A stretch of DNA of 10,956 nt, from NCBI GenBank assembly GCA_041671025.1, contig JBAZCI010000037.1:1-10956 (forward strand). The letters run 5' to 3'. Below are positions 1 through 6,871 of the stretch, piece after piece. The position numbers and the translations under genes are program-made. Every line of letters starts with the position of its first letter. Within the stretch, counting starts at the first letter, position 1. The notes below the pieces were generated by a model. It saw only the letters and a program-made list of their open reading frames with translations. It ran no database searches and had not been told where the DNA came from. Source of the stretch: JBAZCI01 sp041671025. GTDB lineage: Bacteria > Patescibacteriota > Patescibacteriia > UBA10025.

Positions 1-1466
1 CCCTCATTAACTGTACCAATCCCTGATGCCGGATAAATTGGCGCATTACCTGAATTAAATTTCCGATATTCAATAAAACGATTCGGACCTACTTTTGTTG
101 CCCCGACAATCCAATAATCTGTTCCTTCACCTCCAATAACAGGAAACATTTCAGTCGTCAGGGTAAAATTGCCCGCAACAGACATATCCGTATACGCCCA
201 TACCCCACCCACAGCCGCGGCTTGTCTGATATGCGGATCACCTGCAGAAATAAATGGATACACAACACGAAGTGAAGTGCCTTGAGTGATTGCGGAAAAA
301 TTAGCGGCAGGGTACGGAATACTGGGATCCGCTATAGCAGTAGCAGAACAGGTAGGTGCGCCACCGACTGCGGGATCACGCCCGCAGTTAAGGTTTTTTT
401 CAACCACAATTCTCCCTAACGGGCGATTAATCGTCACACCACTGTAACATGGGCTCCCTCCGACCGTACATGCAGAATACGCGGTGCTCAAATAGCCCGT
501 TCCTGCTACATTGGGCTCATACGTCGACTCCCCGCCGCCATTTGTGTTCGGCAAATCAACGGTAACAAGCACACTAAAATTATTAGCGTTTTCAGGGTCT
601 TGCACGATAGCTGAATACACAAAATTTCGTGGCGTACGATCATCGAACGACACACTGGCCCTATTTTGAAAATAAGCGATATCACGTATTTTATCCGGGG
701 TTGAATTCCAACCGGAAACAGAGCGTGTATATGTTTTCATCCGCAGATACGTGTAATCATTCCCTACAGCTCCCTCGTCTCTGACGCGAAGATCATAGAG
801 TATCCATGCGTTAGTACCTTCAACCCATATTTGAGGCTTGGGTTCGCTCTCGCTGTGAAAGGTATAGTTGACTCCCGGACAAGTCATACTTCGCCAGCTG
901 TCATACGTGTCCCACCACTTCGACGGATCGTTGACCTGAATAATAGGAGTCTGGAAAGTCCACAGTTCCGTATTCGCATCATATGTCAGCTCGGTAAAAT
1001 ACACACCCCCCGAAGATCCTGTAGGCAATCCGCATACCCCGATGCTGTCAGCTGCATCATTCGCAGAATACACAAGATACAAATTACGATCAGCTGAATC
1101 GGAACTATTTTTTGCAAGGAAAAAATGTTTCCCGACGAGCAATGTTTCAATTGCCGTTGGATTTGACAGCGCTTCCACCCAGGTATACCCGTCACTGCTC
1201 TTGCGTATCTTAATCGGCCCTTTACCCCGCGATGTAGAACCATTCCCGATAGTGAATGCATCAGCCTCCCGGTATACCTCAACCATCATACGGTCAAACA
1301 TGACCAGGTGCCGATCTTTAGAAACACCGTTGGCATCCGCAGTACCAGTCGTCCCGACTACCGCAAATGCGTCCGCCTTGTTCACAATACAAAAACTTGC
1401 TCCGAGAAGAAGAACAAAGATTCCTGCAATTACTTTTACCTTTGCCGATCCGGATATGCTCATCAT
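1..1466 (-). CDS. Exported protein, possible beta-propeller with an Asp-box-like motif (3' end missing)
   Basis: Third gene of the leftward operon. It runs off the left edge after 488 full codons with no stop, so the C-terminus is unknown. It opens with two tandem ATGs (1466 and 1463); AGGA lies 5 bases before the first and overlaps the stop of the upstream gene, which suggests translational coupling. A signal peptide is clear: Lys residues at 9 and 11, a hydrophobic run at about 12-27, and an A-x-A site (ADAFA, 31-35). The mature part is rich in short beta-strand-like segments and aromatic residues. SSDGYTW at residues 90-96 resembles the Asp-box/BNR turn of sialidase-like propellers, and stretches near 128-170, 212-250 and 280-304 could be further blades. 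The mature part so far has six Cys (145, 196, 333, 340, 361, 373). Exported location is well supported; the propeller fold is an inference from one motif, and no catalytic function can be assigned. Confidence 0.8.
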   Translation of the reverse strand, partial: MMSISGSAKVKVIAGIFVLLLGASFCIVNKADAFAVVGTTGTADANGVSKDRHLVMFDRMMVEVYREADAFTIGNGSTSRGKGPIKIRKSSDGYTWVEALSNPTAIETLLVGKHFFLAKNSSDSADRNLYLVYSANDAADSIGVCGLPTGSSGGVYFTELTYDANTELWTFQTPIIQVNDPSKWWDTYDSWRSMTCPGVNYTFHSESEPKPQIWVEGTNAWILYDLRVRDEGAVGNDYTYLRMKTYTRSVSGWNSTPDKIRDIAYFQNRASVSFDDRTPRNFVYSAIVQDPENANNFSVLVTVDLPNTNGGGESTYEPNVAGTGYLSTAYSACTVGGSPCYSGVTINRPLGRIVVEKNLNCGRDPAVGGAPTCSATAIADPSIPYPAANFSAITQGTSLRVVYPFISAGDPHIRQAAAVGGVWAYTDMSVAGNFTLTTEMFPVIGGEGTDYWIVGATKVGPNRFIEYRKFNSGNAPIYPASGIGTVNE

Positions 1467-1471
1467 ATTTG

Positions 1472-1475
1472 TCCT
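1472..1475 (-). promoter_or_regulatory. Ribosome binding site overlapping the preceding stop codon
   Basis: Read on the minus strand, TAGGACAAATATGATG joins the stop TAG of the 739-aa gene, AGGA, a 5-base gap and the tandem ATGs of the next gene. It is the only well-placed Shine-Dalgarno-like element I saw in the window and supports coupling of these two genes. Confidence 0.5.
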
Positions 1476-3693
1476 AGTATCCCTGCTCTTCTGCGCCTAT
1501 CGTGGGAGCAGGATCAAATGCGGTACCGCCGCGCCGGAGCAGGAAATCATCATAGCGCTCGGTGCCGGCCGTTGCTCCGCCATTGTGCATCTCAACAACG
1601 AACTGACCGCCGATAGACGCTAAGTCCGCCGCAAGTACCGTCCCGGATAATGGTGTTCCCGATGCCGGCGGGTATAGTGTCACGGCACCCGTATTTGCAT
1701 TCAAGGTAAATTTCACGGCATAAAAGTTTGTTGTCAAAAAAGGCGAGCCCGGCGAATGAATCGCACCGACAAACGACGCCGCTCCCGTTCCCCGTGAAGA
1801 CATGCGCATTGTACTAAACGGGCTGTTTTCAAGTCCTTGCCGAATATATCTGCTCGTCAGATCGGCATACAACGCATCACGGGTCGAGATATCAGGATGG
1901 ACATACACACCGTCAAGGCCTGCCGCTGAATCAGCGCCCGGGCTCCACTGATAGGACATGGTATAAAAGCCGGTCTTCGAAAATGTTGGGGTAGAATAAG
2001 CGCCTGCTCCGCTTGTACCGGCGGCGGTGATTAACTGCAGTTCATTATTTTGTGCAACGCTTCCGGTCGGTGCCGTGGCATCAGTCACCGTGGTCCACTT
2101 TTCCGTGTCGATTGTTGTTCCCGTAAAATCATCCCACAGCGCATACACGTTATTTTTGTTTGCCGGCGGATTTGTGAGCGTAGTATTTCCATAATAGATA
2201 TAGTAGCCCGCGTCAGGCGATGCGGAGGTATTCTGAGCTTTAAACACAATTTCTACATTATCTACCGCAAACGCGATCACATCCCTGTCAATTTGATTTC
2301 CGTTGTAATAAATGCGGACATCATCACCTTTGATTCCAGAAAGCGAAGCATTATAGAAGGAAGATGCGTCCGGAGTCGTTAATGTGCCAAGTTTAAAAAC
2401 AATACTGTCTCCAGTATCTGAGGCTGGGATAGTCAGCTGACGTCGATGTTCAAATTGCTGACACATGCTCGTGCCTGCGGGCATGGTCTGATAATACCCG
2501 ACAATTCGAAAATTTGCCGTCGTAGCGGAACCATTTCTCACAACAATTCGTCCGGCGTTGCCGTTCCACACGCCGGCCGAGTCACATTGGCGGTAGTAGA
2601 GATCATCCGGATTTCCTGTATTATATATTTTCCATGGATCCGACTCATCAATGCTGTTGCGATACACCGCGACAATCCGGATAACCATGTCAGTATTGGT
2701 AAGTATCGGATTACCGATTCGCAAGTCGATAGTCGAGCTCAGGCCGACGCCAAGACCACTTACTTCTTTGACAAAAAACTTCACACCGGGATCTGTGATC
2801 GGAACCGCTGACGCTTGATTTTGGACGGATGGAATATTGCCCGAAGCAATGTCATTACCGTTCAGCAACAGCGATCCGGATACCGAAGTATTACCTGTAA
2901 CTGAGACATCGCCATTGAATGCTGCCGCACCGGCGATAAGGCTCGTGGCAAATACCCTCCCGTCAAAATATCCCGCGTACCCATTTGTTGTATTTGCATT
3001 TTGTCCGTAAACTGCACGACCGTTGGTGCCCGCTCCGCTATTGCCACCGTACACTGCCGTAGCCCCGTCAAGAAGAGTAGAGCCCATGACGCCTTTTCCT
3101 CCATTAAGCACAGAGGTCACTCCCGTGACACCTGCGGAGATCGCCTGTGACGTAGCCCCATAGACTCCGTATCGCGATCCTGAAGATAGTGCGGCAAGAG
3201 ATGCGTTCGTACATGACCCGCCTCCGGGACAATCAGTTAAAGATGTGCATGCCTGTAAATCATTTGTCCCTCCCTGACAAAAAGATCCATTCGTAAACCC
3301 AGCGAATCCGACATGCGTCCACGGGAAAAAAATCGCCCTGCCCGTTCCACCAACTTCGAGGTTCTGTGAAGGAACGGTTGTATCACCAACGCGCAAACGT
3401 CCGCTTCGTGCCTCAGCCTCTCCGCCTCCCGTCCAATCTTTACATATTCCACCCGGGCAATCACCCGCCACCGTGCATATCATCGAGTCATTCGTTCCTC
3501 CAGAACAGTACGATCCAAGTATCTTACCGCCGCTATGCAGAACTTCTAAACCGGGAGTAGGATCCTGGTTTAGGGCGCCTGGAGGCGCACCCGGGGGCTG
3601 CTGCCACACCTGCGCAAAAAGCACGCCGCCGGTCATACCGACGATGACTACAGCCAGCGTAACAATATATCGAATGTGTGGCGATATACGCAT
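1474..3693 (-). CDS. Exported modular surface protein with DUF2341-like and concanavalin-A-like domains
   Basis: 739 aa. I chose ATG 3693 because it opens a typical signal anchor (residues 1-27, possible cleavage after LFA) matching the start of the upstream paralogue. A GTG at 3846 would add 51 residues read out of frame through the upstream gene. Modules in order: Pro-rich linker (28-45); a Cys motif C-x-G-G-T-N-D...D-C-P-G-G-x-C at 63-84, repeated at 139-161; G-Y-rich repeats at 175-246 ending GYAGYFDGR; a VTGN/VSG strand-repeat stem (261-280); a domain shared with the neighbour (about 289-411, with DLYYRQC and FRIVGYYQ); a DUF2341-like domain (about 412-515, with RRQLTIP, DDVRIYYNG and YYIYYGN); and a concanavalin-A-like lectin/glucanase-type domain (about 519-721, opening LWDDFTG and closing YDDFLLRR). 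DUF2341 followed by such a domain is a known combination in bacterial surface proteins, so glycan or surface binding is likely. The ligand is unknown and no enzyme active site is evident. Confidence 0.88.
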   Translation of the reverse strand: MRISPHIRYIVTLAVVIVGMTGGVLFAQVWQQPPGAPPGALNQDPTPGLEVLHSGGKILGSYCSGGTNDSMICTVAGDCPGGICKDWTGGGEAEARSGRLRVGDTTVPSQNLEVGGTGRAIFFPWTHVGFAGFTNGSFCQGGTNDLQACTSLTDCPGGGSCTNASLAALSSGSRYGVYGATSQAISAGVTGVTSVLNGGKGVMGSTLLDGATAVYGGNSGAGTNGRAVYGQNANTTNGYAGYFDGRVFATSLIAGAAAFNGDVSVTGNTSVSGSLLLNGNDIASGNIPSVQNQASAVPITDPGVKFFVKEVSGLGVGLSSTIDLRIGNPILTNTDMVIRIVAVYRNSIDESDPWKIYNTGNPDDLYYRQCDSAGVWNGNAGRIVVRNGSATTANFRIVGYYQTMPAGTSMCQQFEHRRQLTIPASDTGDSIVFKLGTLTTPDASSFYNASLSGIKGDDVRIYYNGNQIDRDVIAFAVDNVEIVFKAQNTSASPDAGYYIYYGNTTLTNPPANKNNVYALWDDFTGTTIDTEKWTTVTDATAPTGSVAQNNELQLITAAGTSGAGAYSTPTFSKTGFYTMSYQWSPGADSAAGLDGVYVHPDISTRDALYADLTSRYIRQGLENSPFSTMRMSSRGTGAASFVGAIHSPGSPFLTTNFYAVKFTLNANTGAVTLYPPASGTPLSGTVLAADLASIGGQFVVEMHNGGATAGTERYDDFLLRRGGTAFDPAPTIGAEEQGY
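2956..3171 (-). repeat. G-Y-rich 'GVYG...GYAGYF' protein repeat module, copy 2
   Basis: Residues 175-246 of the 739-aa protein contain GVYG, GVTG, GVMG, AVYG and AVYG and end in GYAGYFDGR, matching the module of the upstream gene. The best-conserved part, also at DNA level, is the last segment (N-x-N-x-T-T-x-GYAGYF), which suggests duplication or recombination between the two genes. Confidence 0.75.
3211..3279 (-). repeat. Cys motif C-x-G-G-T-N-D...C-P-G-G-x-C, copy 2
   Basis: Residues 139-161 of the 739-aa protein, with Cys at 139, 149, 155 and 161. It repeats copy 1 with one extra residue before the last Cys. Both copies keep GGTND and DCPGG. The 621-aa neighbour lacks this motif at the equivalent place. 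Confidence 0.75.
3442..3507 (-). repeat. Cys motif C-x-G-G-T-N-D...C-P-G-G-x-C, copy 1
   Basis: Residues 63-84 of the 739-aa protein, with Cys at 63, 73, 79 and 84. Four Cys in an exported protein would most naturally form two disulfides. It lies just before the 'RSGRLRVG' strand segment. Confidence 0.75.
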
Positions 3694-3712
3694 AATCGAC
3701 TTTCGTCTATTC

Positions 3713-5578
3713 TCAGTCAATCGGACCGCCGCTACAAGCGATAAGCGGGTCAACACAGAACTGCGTCTGTGGTCCTCCGGGAGCATTACACCCAATGTCG
3801 CATGCCGTGCCGACGCATCCGCTGGGGTTCGGCCCGTCAGATGCACAGCAATTGGCCCCGGGACACCCGACAGTGAGCGTCCGTACGAAAGGATCTGAAA
3901 CTAAACCGTTGCTGGTGACGATGAGAGTCGCTGTCTGTGTGCCGAGCTCATTAAATTGTACCGAAGGGTTTTGCACCGTCGAGGTTGCGGGATTTGTTCC
4001 CGTTCCGGTAAATGTCCATGACCACGTCGGAGATGAACCTACGATAATCGGATTAGCATCAGGAGTAAACGTGACCGTTTGTGGCGTAGTCGGCATTGTA
4101 CCGTTCGGATTCATCGTGAAGATTGCTGCGGGACGTAAGTCTCCCCGCACAGCCGGAGAATTTTGACAGGAGGTGTTATTGCACGCCCGGATATAGAAAT
4201 TGTTGATGGAGCCGGTTTGCCACTTGTTTGAAGCAAAGAAAGAAGTGACATCAGGTATGCTTGACGTACAATCGGATATCGCGCCGGAATCTCCATACCC
4301 GGTACCGTAAAAGATTTGGCAAGTGTACGTGCACGGTGAAGAGCATTTACCGGATGTGATATCGGTAAACAGCACAGTCCCATTAATGCTTCCCACAAAA
4401 TTTGTATTTTCGGTGATTGCACCATTTGCATTGACCCGCAACGAGGCGGCAGGCGGCGGCACCGCACCGCATACCTGTTCAGTTCCATATTCTTGATAGA
4501 AAGCGATAAGTCTGAATTGCGCCGCAGAACCGAGCGTATTACGAATATGAAATGTTCCGTTAAAGACATTGACGTTACACTCACGGTACTCTAAATCAGC
4601 GGCAACAGCGGGATAATACTGGTGAAAAGTCTGTCCGCCGTCAGTGGAATATTGTGCAAAGTACGACTTCACGACCATATGCTTGGTCAGAAAATTATTT
4701 TGTTGAGTCCAGTCGAGCGTGGAATTATCTGCAACATCACCGTTAACGGTACACCCGACACAACTCATCTTTGCCGCATTAACAAAATCGGAGTCCGACG
4801 ACAACGTAAATGTTTTAACACCCGGATCTGTTGCGGGAGCGGCAGCGCCCTGATCCTGAATAGATAGGGCATTTAAGCCATTGAACGCCGACCCACCTAC
4901 CGTCAACGTCCCGGTAATACTTACATTTCCGGTAACATCAACATTACCACCGAACGAAGCGTTGCCTGCAGTTAAGCTGGTGTACGCGCCTGACTGAATG
5001 AAGAGTCGACCGTTAAAATACCCTGCGTATCCGGTAGTTGCATTCGTATTTACCCCGTAAATCGCATAGCTGTTATTTCCCGTCGCAACACCATACACAC
5101 CGTATCCTCCGTCACTCGCGCTCCCCTCAACACCTCGCGTACCAGCCCCGGCGGTTGTCCCGTATACCCCCGCATAAGAAGAAGTGGAAGTTCGCCCATA
5201 AATACCGTGTCCTGTCGTGCTTAATGCGCCAATACTTGCGGTAATACCCGCAAAATCGTTTGTACCAACACGGAGTTGATCGGATATTAGCGTATTTCCT
5301 GACACATAGAGCACAGTGCTCCCATTATTGGGATTTGCCTGTCCGAGTGTTAGCCCGCCAACACGTGCCTGCGGATCCCCTCCGTATCCGGGTGTGCTAC
5401 CGCCGTATAATGGCGCATCGATATTCGGATCACCGGGATTCACCGGCGGCGCGGATACCGGCCCCACCCATTGCCCCTGCGCAACCTGTATATATGTGGC
5501 AGTTACCAATACTCCCACAGAAACAACCAAACACAAAAACGCTATGGCAATCCTTAGATGAGGCGGAGATAGTCGCAT
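3713..5578 (-). CDS. Exported modular surface protein with PKD-like domain and Cys-rich tail
   Basis: 621 aa, first gene of the leftward operon. ATG 5578 is preferred over an in-frame TTG at 5641 because MRLSPPHLR plus a hydrophobic stretch (about 9-28) aligns with the start of the downstream paralogue. A linker with APPVNPGDPN and DAPLYGG (36-60) is followed by GGLTLG (74-79), G-Y-rich repeats (123-191) ending GYAGYFNGR, a strand-repeat stem with VTGN, ITGT and VGG (211-229), and a domain shared with the neighbour (about 238-370, including DPGVKTF, DLEYREC and FRLIAFYQ). The C-terminal half is its own: a possible Fn3-like segment with six Cys (about 378-480), a PKD-like domain (about 485-571, with WSWTFTG, NPSVQF and G-T-x-T-A-T-L-x-V), and a tail with eight Cys in 50 residues. 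PKD domains are extracellular beta-sandwiches used in adhesion or as spacers. Binding partner unknown. The shared N-terminal half points to common assembly with the downstream protein. Confidence 0.88.
   Translation of the reverse strand: MRLSPPHLRIAIAFLCLVVSVGVLVTATYIQVAQGQWVGPVSAPPVNPGDPNIDAPLYGGSTPGYGGDPQARVGGLTLGQANPNNGSTVLYVSGNTLISDQLRVGTNDFAGITASIGALSTTGHGIYGRTSTSSYAGVYGTTAGAGTRGVEGSASDGGYGVYGVATGNNSYAIYGVNTNATTGYAGYFNGRLFIQSGAYTSLTAGNASFGGNVDVTGNVSITGTLTVGGSAFNGLNALSIQDQGAAAPATDPGVKTFTLSSDSDFVNAAKMSCVGCTVNGDVADNSTLDWTQQNNFLTKHMVVKSYFAQYSTDGGQTFHQYYPAVAADLEYRECNVNVFNGTFHIRNTLGSAAQFRLIAFYQEYGTEQVCGAVPPPAASLRVNANGAITENTNFVGSINGTVLFTDITSGKCSSPCTYTCQIFYGTGYGDSGAISDCTSSIPDVTSFFASNKWQTGSINNFYIRACNNTSCQNSPAVRGDLRPAAIFTMNPNGTMPTTPQTVTFTPDANPIIVGSSPTWSWTFTGTGTNPATSTVQNPSVQFNELGTQTATLIVTSNGLVSDPFVRTLTVGCPGANCCASDGPNPSGCVGTACDIGCNAPGGPQTQFCVDPLIACSGGPID
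5006..5212 (-). repeat. G-Y-rich 'GVYG...GYAGYF' protein repeat module, copy 1
   Basis: Residues 123-191 of the 621-aa protein contain GIYG, GVYG, GVEG, GVYG and AIYG spaced by 9-14 residues and end in GYAGYFNGR. Short glycine/tyrosine repeats followed by VTGN-type strands recall beta-helical, often trimeric, phage tail-fibre and adhesin stems. The trimeric fold is an inference. The DNA at 5014-5070 aligns visibly with 2962-3018 of the second gene. Confidence 0.75.
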
Positions 5579-5723
5579 AATACGATAGTTAGAGTAGTAG
5601 TATTTATTTTCCTCCAAAAAATTCCTTTTCACTACCACCAATTGACAAAATCCATTGCAAAAGTGATAATGAAGATGGAATTTGTAATTAGCTTGAGGTT
5701 ATTCTACCATAAAATAGTCACTT
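5579..5723. other. Divergent intergenic spacer
   Basis: 145 AT-rich bases between the leftward surface-protein operon and the rightward proteostasis genes. The rightward promoter at 5642-5670 is clear. On the leftward strand I found no convincing -35/-10 pair. It does contain GGAGG (minus strand, 5615 to 5611), 32 bases before the leftward ATG 5578, which is too far for normal Shine-Dalgarno use. Leftward control is therefore unresolved. Confidence 0.6.
5642..5670 (+). promoter_or_regulatory. Strong sigma-70-type promoter for the rightward genes
   Basis: TTGACA at 5642-5647 is a perfect -35. After exactly 17 bases comes GATAAT at 5665-5670, five of six matches to the -10 consensus. Transcription would start near 5677, leaving a leader of about 47 bases before ATG 5724. 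It is the best promoter match I saw in the window. It lies in the divergent spacer only 64 bases from the start of the leftward operon, so the two directions could affect each other. Confidence 0.75.
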
Positions 5724-6194
5724 ATGTCAAACGAGGTAACACCGTCATCTACTCCTTCACACCGCCTGTTGATCATATCAGTTGTCTGCCTCGTGATTGT
5801 TTCTGTACTCTTCATTGTGCTTATGTATACATTGAAGAAAGATACCGACACGGTAACATTTACGAATGAGCCGGCCGTTCTTGACCAGCCTGAATACCTT
5901 TCTGGACGAATTGCTTCAATGAATGCGGATCAACGTACACTGACGCTAGAAGCCCAGTTACCGGATACGGCTAATACTCAAATGACAACTCAAAAAACGT
6001 TTACAGTGAACATTACCGACCAGTCAAAGATTACAAAACGTAATATTGCAATTCCTGACCGTGACACCGCGACATCCGAAGCTGAGGTTGGTGAGCTCGC
6101 ACCGGGTCAGAACGTCGTTCTTACCACACAAAATAATCCCCGTGTCCCCGGAACGCTCGACGCACTTACCCTTCAGTTCTACTACGAAAAGTAA
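5724..6194 (+). CDS. Single-pass membrane protein with DUF5666-like outer domain
   Basis: 156 aa. A short polar N-terminus is followed by one membrane helix (about 15-37) and Lys-Lys, giving an N-in topology with residues 40-156 outside. The outer part contains a small beta-rich unit: GRIASMN and TLTLEA (61-76), KTFTVNIT and SKITK (91-105), VGELAPGQNVVL (122-133) and GTLDALTLQFY (143-153). The order G-x-I, Thr-type strand, 'L-x-x-G-Q-x-V' and G-T-L-x-A resembles DUF5666/OB-fold-like domains, which have no settled function. ATG 5724 is the only sensible start, since TAG lies in frame at 5715, and no Shine-Dalgarno is near it (GAGG at 5695-5698 is 25 bases away). It is the first gene after the strong promoter and 46 bases ahead of lemA, so probably co-transcribed. 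The function is unknown; the DUF5666 likeness is a visual call. Confidence 0.82.
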   Translation: MSNEVTPSSTPSHRLLIISVVCLVIVSVLFIVLMYTLKKDTDTVTFTNEPAVLDQPEYLSGRIASMNADQRTLTLEAQLPDTANTQMTTQKTFTVNITDQSKITKRNIAIPDRDTATSEAEVGELAPGQNVVLTTQNNPRVPGTLDALTLQFYYEK

Positions 6195-6200
6195 ATCAAT

Positions 6201-6229
6201 TTATCAGTCAGCTATTTATTATTTAGACT
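6201..6229 (+). promoter_or_regulatory. Weak candidate promoter before lemA
   Basis: TTATCA (6201-6206), 17 bases, TAGACT (6224-6229): four of six matches in each box. If used, transcription would start near 6236, only a few bases before ATG 6241, giving an almost leaderless lemA message. The AT-rich background makes chance matches likely. Transcription from the promoter at 5642 is the simpler explanation. Confidence 0.25.
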
Positions 6230-6240
6230 AAAAAAAAATT

Positions 6241-6798
6241 ATGAGTCCACTCGCATGGGTCATCATCGTAGTCATCGGAGTACTTGTTCTTTCGCTTATC
6301 CGCATATTTAATATTCTTATTCGCCTTCGCAATCAGACTACGGAAGCATGGTCCGATATTGATGTACAGTTAAAACGAAGGTACGATCTTATCCCAAATC
6401 TTGTGGAAACGGTGAAGGGGTATGCAACGCATGAACGGGAATTATTCGAAAAAGTTACCCAGGCTCGAACCGCAGCCATGGGAGCCCAATCGCTTCCTCA
6501 GCGTCAGGAAGCTGAAAATATGTTGACCGGGACCCTGAAATCATTGTTTGCCGTTTCAGAAAATTATCCGGATCTGAAAGCAAATGCAAACTTCGCCAAG
6601 CTCCAGGATGAACTCTCGGATACCGAGAACAAAATCCAGGCTGCACGCCGCTTTTACAACGGCAATGTACGCGATTTCAACACCAAAATGCAGGTATTCC
6701 CAAATAATATGATTGCTAAATCAATGGGTTTCAAAGAATTTGAGTTCTTTGAAGTTGAATCCGAGGTTGAAAAGCAGCCGGTAAAAGTCAGTTTCTAA
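6241..6798 (+). CDS. lemA: LemA family membrane protein
   Basis: 185 aa, the usual LemA length. One N-terminal membrane helix (about 4-24) is followed by the helical LemA domain: AWSDIDVQLKRRYDLIPNLV (36-55), then KGYATHE (59-65), KLQDELSDTENKI with RRFYN (120-140), and DFNTKMQVFPNNMIAKSMGF (145-164). These blocks are diagnostic of the family. The start is followed at once by the helix and preceded by an A9 run instead of a Shine-Dalgarno. LemA proteins are helical envelope proteins of unsettled biochemical role and commonly sit next to htpX, as here (73 bases away). That pairing suggests LemA supports or feeds the HtpX protease in membrane protein quality control. The family call is secure; the role is inferred from neighbours. 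Confidence 0.96.
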   Translation: MSPLAWVIIVVIGVLVLSLIRIFNILIRLRNQTTEAWSDIDVQLKRRYDLIPNLVETVKGYATHERELFEKVTQARTAAMGAQSLPQRQEAENMLTGTLKSLFAVSENYPDLKANANFAKLQDELSDTENKIQAARRFYNGNVRDFNTKMQVFPNNMIAKSMGFKEFEFFEVESEVEKQPVKVSF

Positions 6799-6823
6799 GA
6801 AGCAGACATTCAGCGCACACGAT

Positions 6824-6854
6824 CACGCCCCGCGAAAAAATCGCGGGGTTCGTG
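6824..6854 (+). terminator. GC-rich hairpin between lemA and htpX, possible weak terminator or attenuator
   Basis: CCCCGCGA (6828-6835) pairs perfectly with TCGCGGGG (6841-6848) around an AAAAA loop. Outside, CACG (6824-6827) can pair with CGTG (6851-6854) across a TT bulge. Only two T follow the main stem, so it lacks the U-tract of a classic intrinsic terminator. It could reduce read-through, protect the lemA 3' end, or separate expression of lemA and htpX. The structure is certain as a palindrome; its role is not. Confidence 0.45.
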
Positions 6855-6871
6855 GCTAACCTACCCACTGT

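Noticed and set aside
1381..1395. Lipoprotein signal in the third exported protein (Cys26)
   Set aside because: Residues before Cys are A-S-F; a bulky Phe at -1 does not fit a lipobox, and an A-x-A site follows.
1042..1623. Plus-strand 193-aa reading frame spanning the junction of two leftward genes
   Set aside because: Antisense to two well-supported exported-protein genes; composition shows no recognisable domain.
3694..3846. GTG-started N-terminal extension of the 739-aa protein
   Set aside because: It overlaps the coding end of the upstream gene in another frame and places the signal anchor internally at residue 52.
5579..5641. TTG-started N-terminal extension of the 621-aa protein
   Set aside because: It adds 21 polar residues before the signal anchor and spoils the match to the paralogue's start; no ribosome site supports the TTG.
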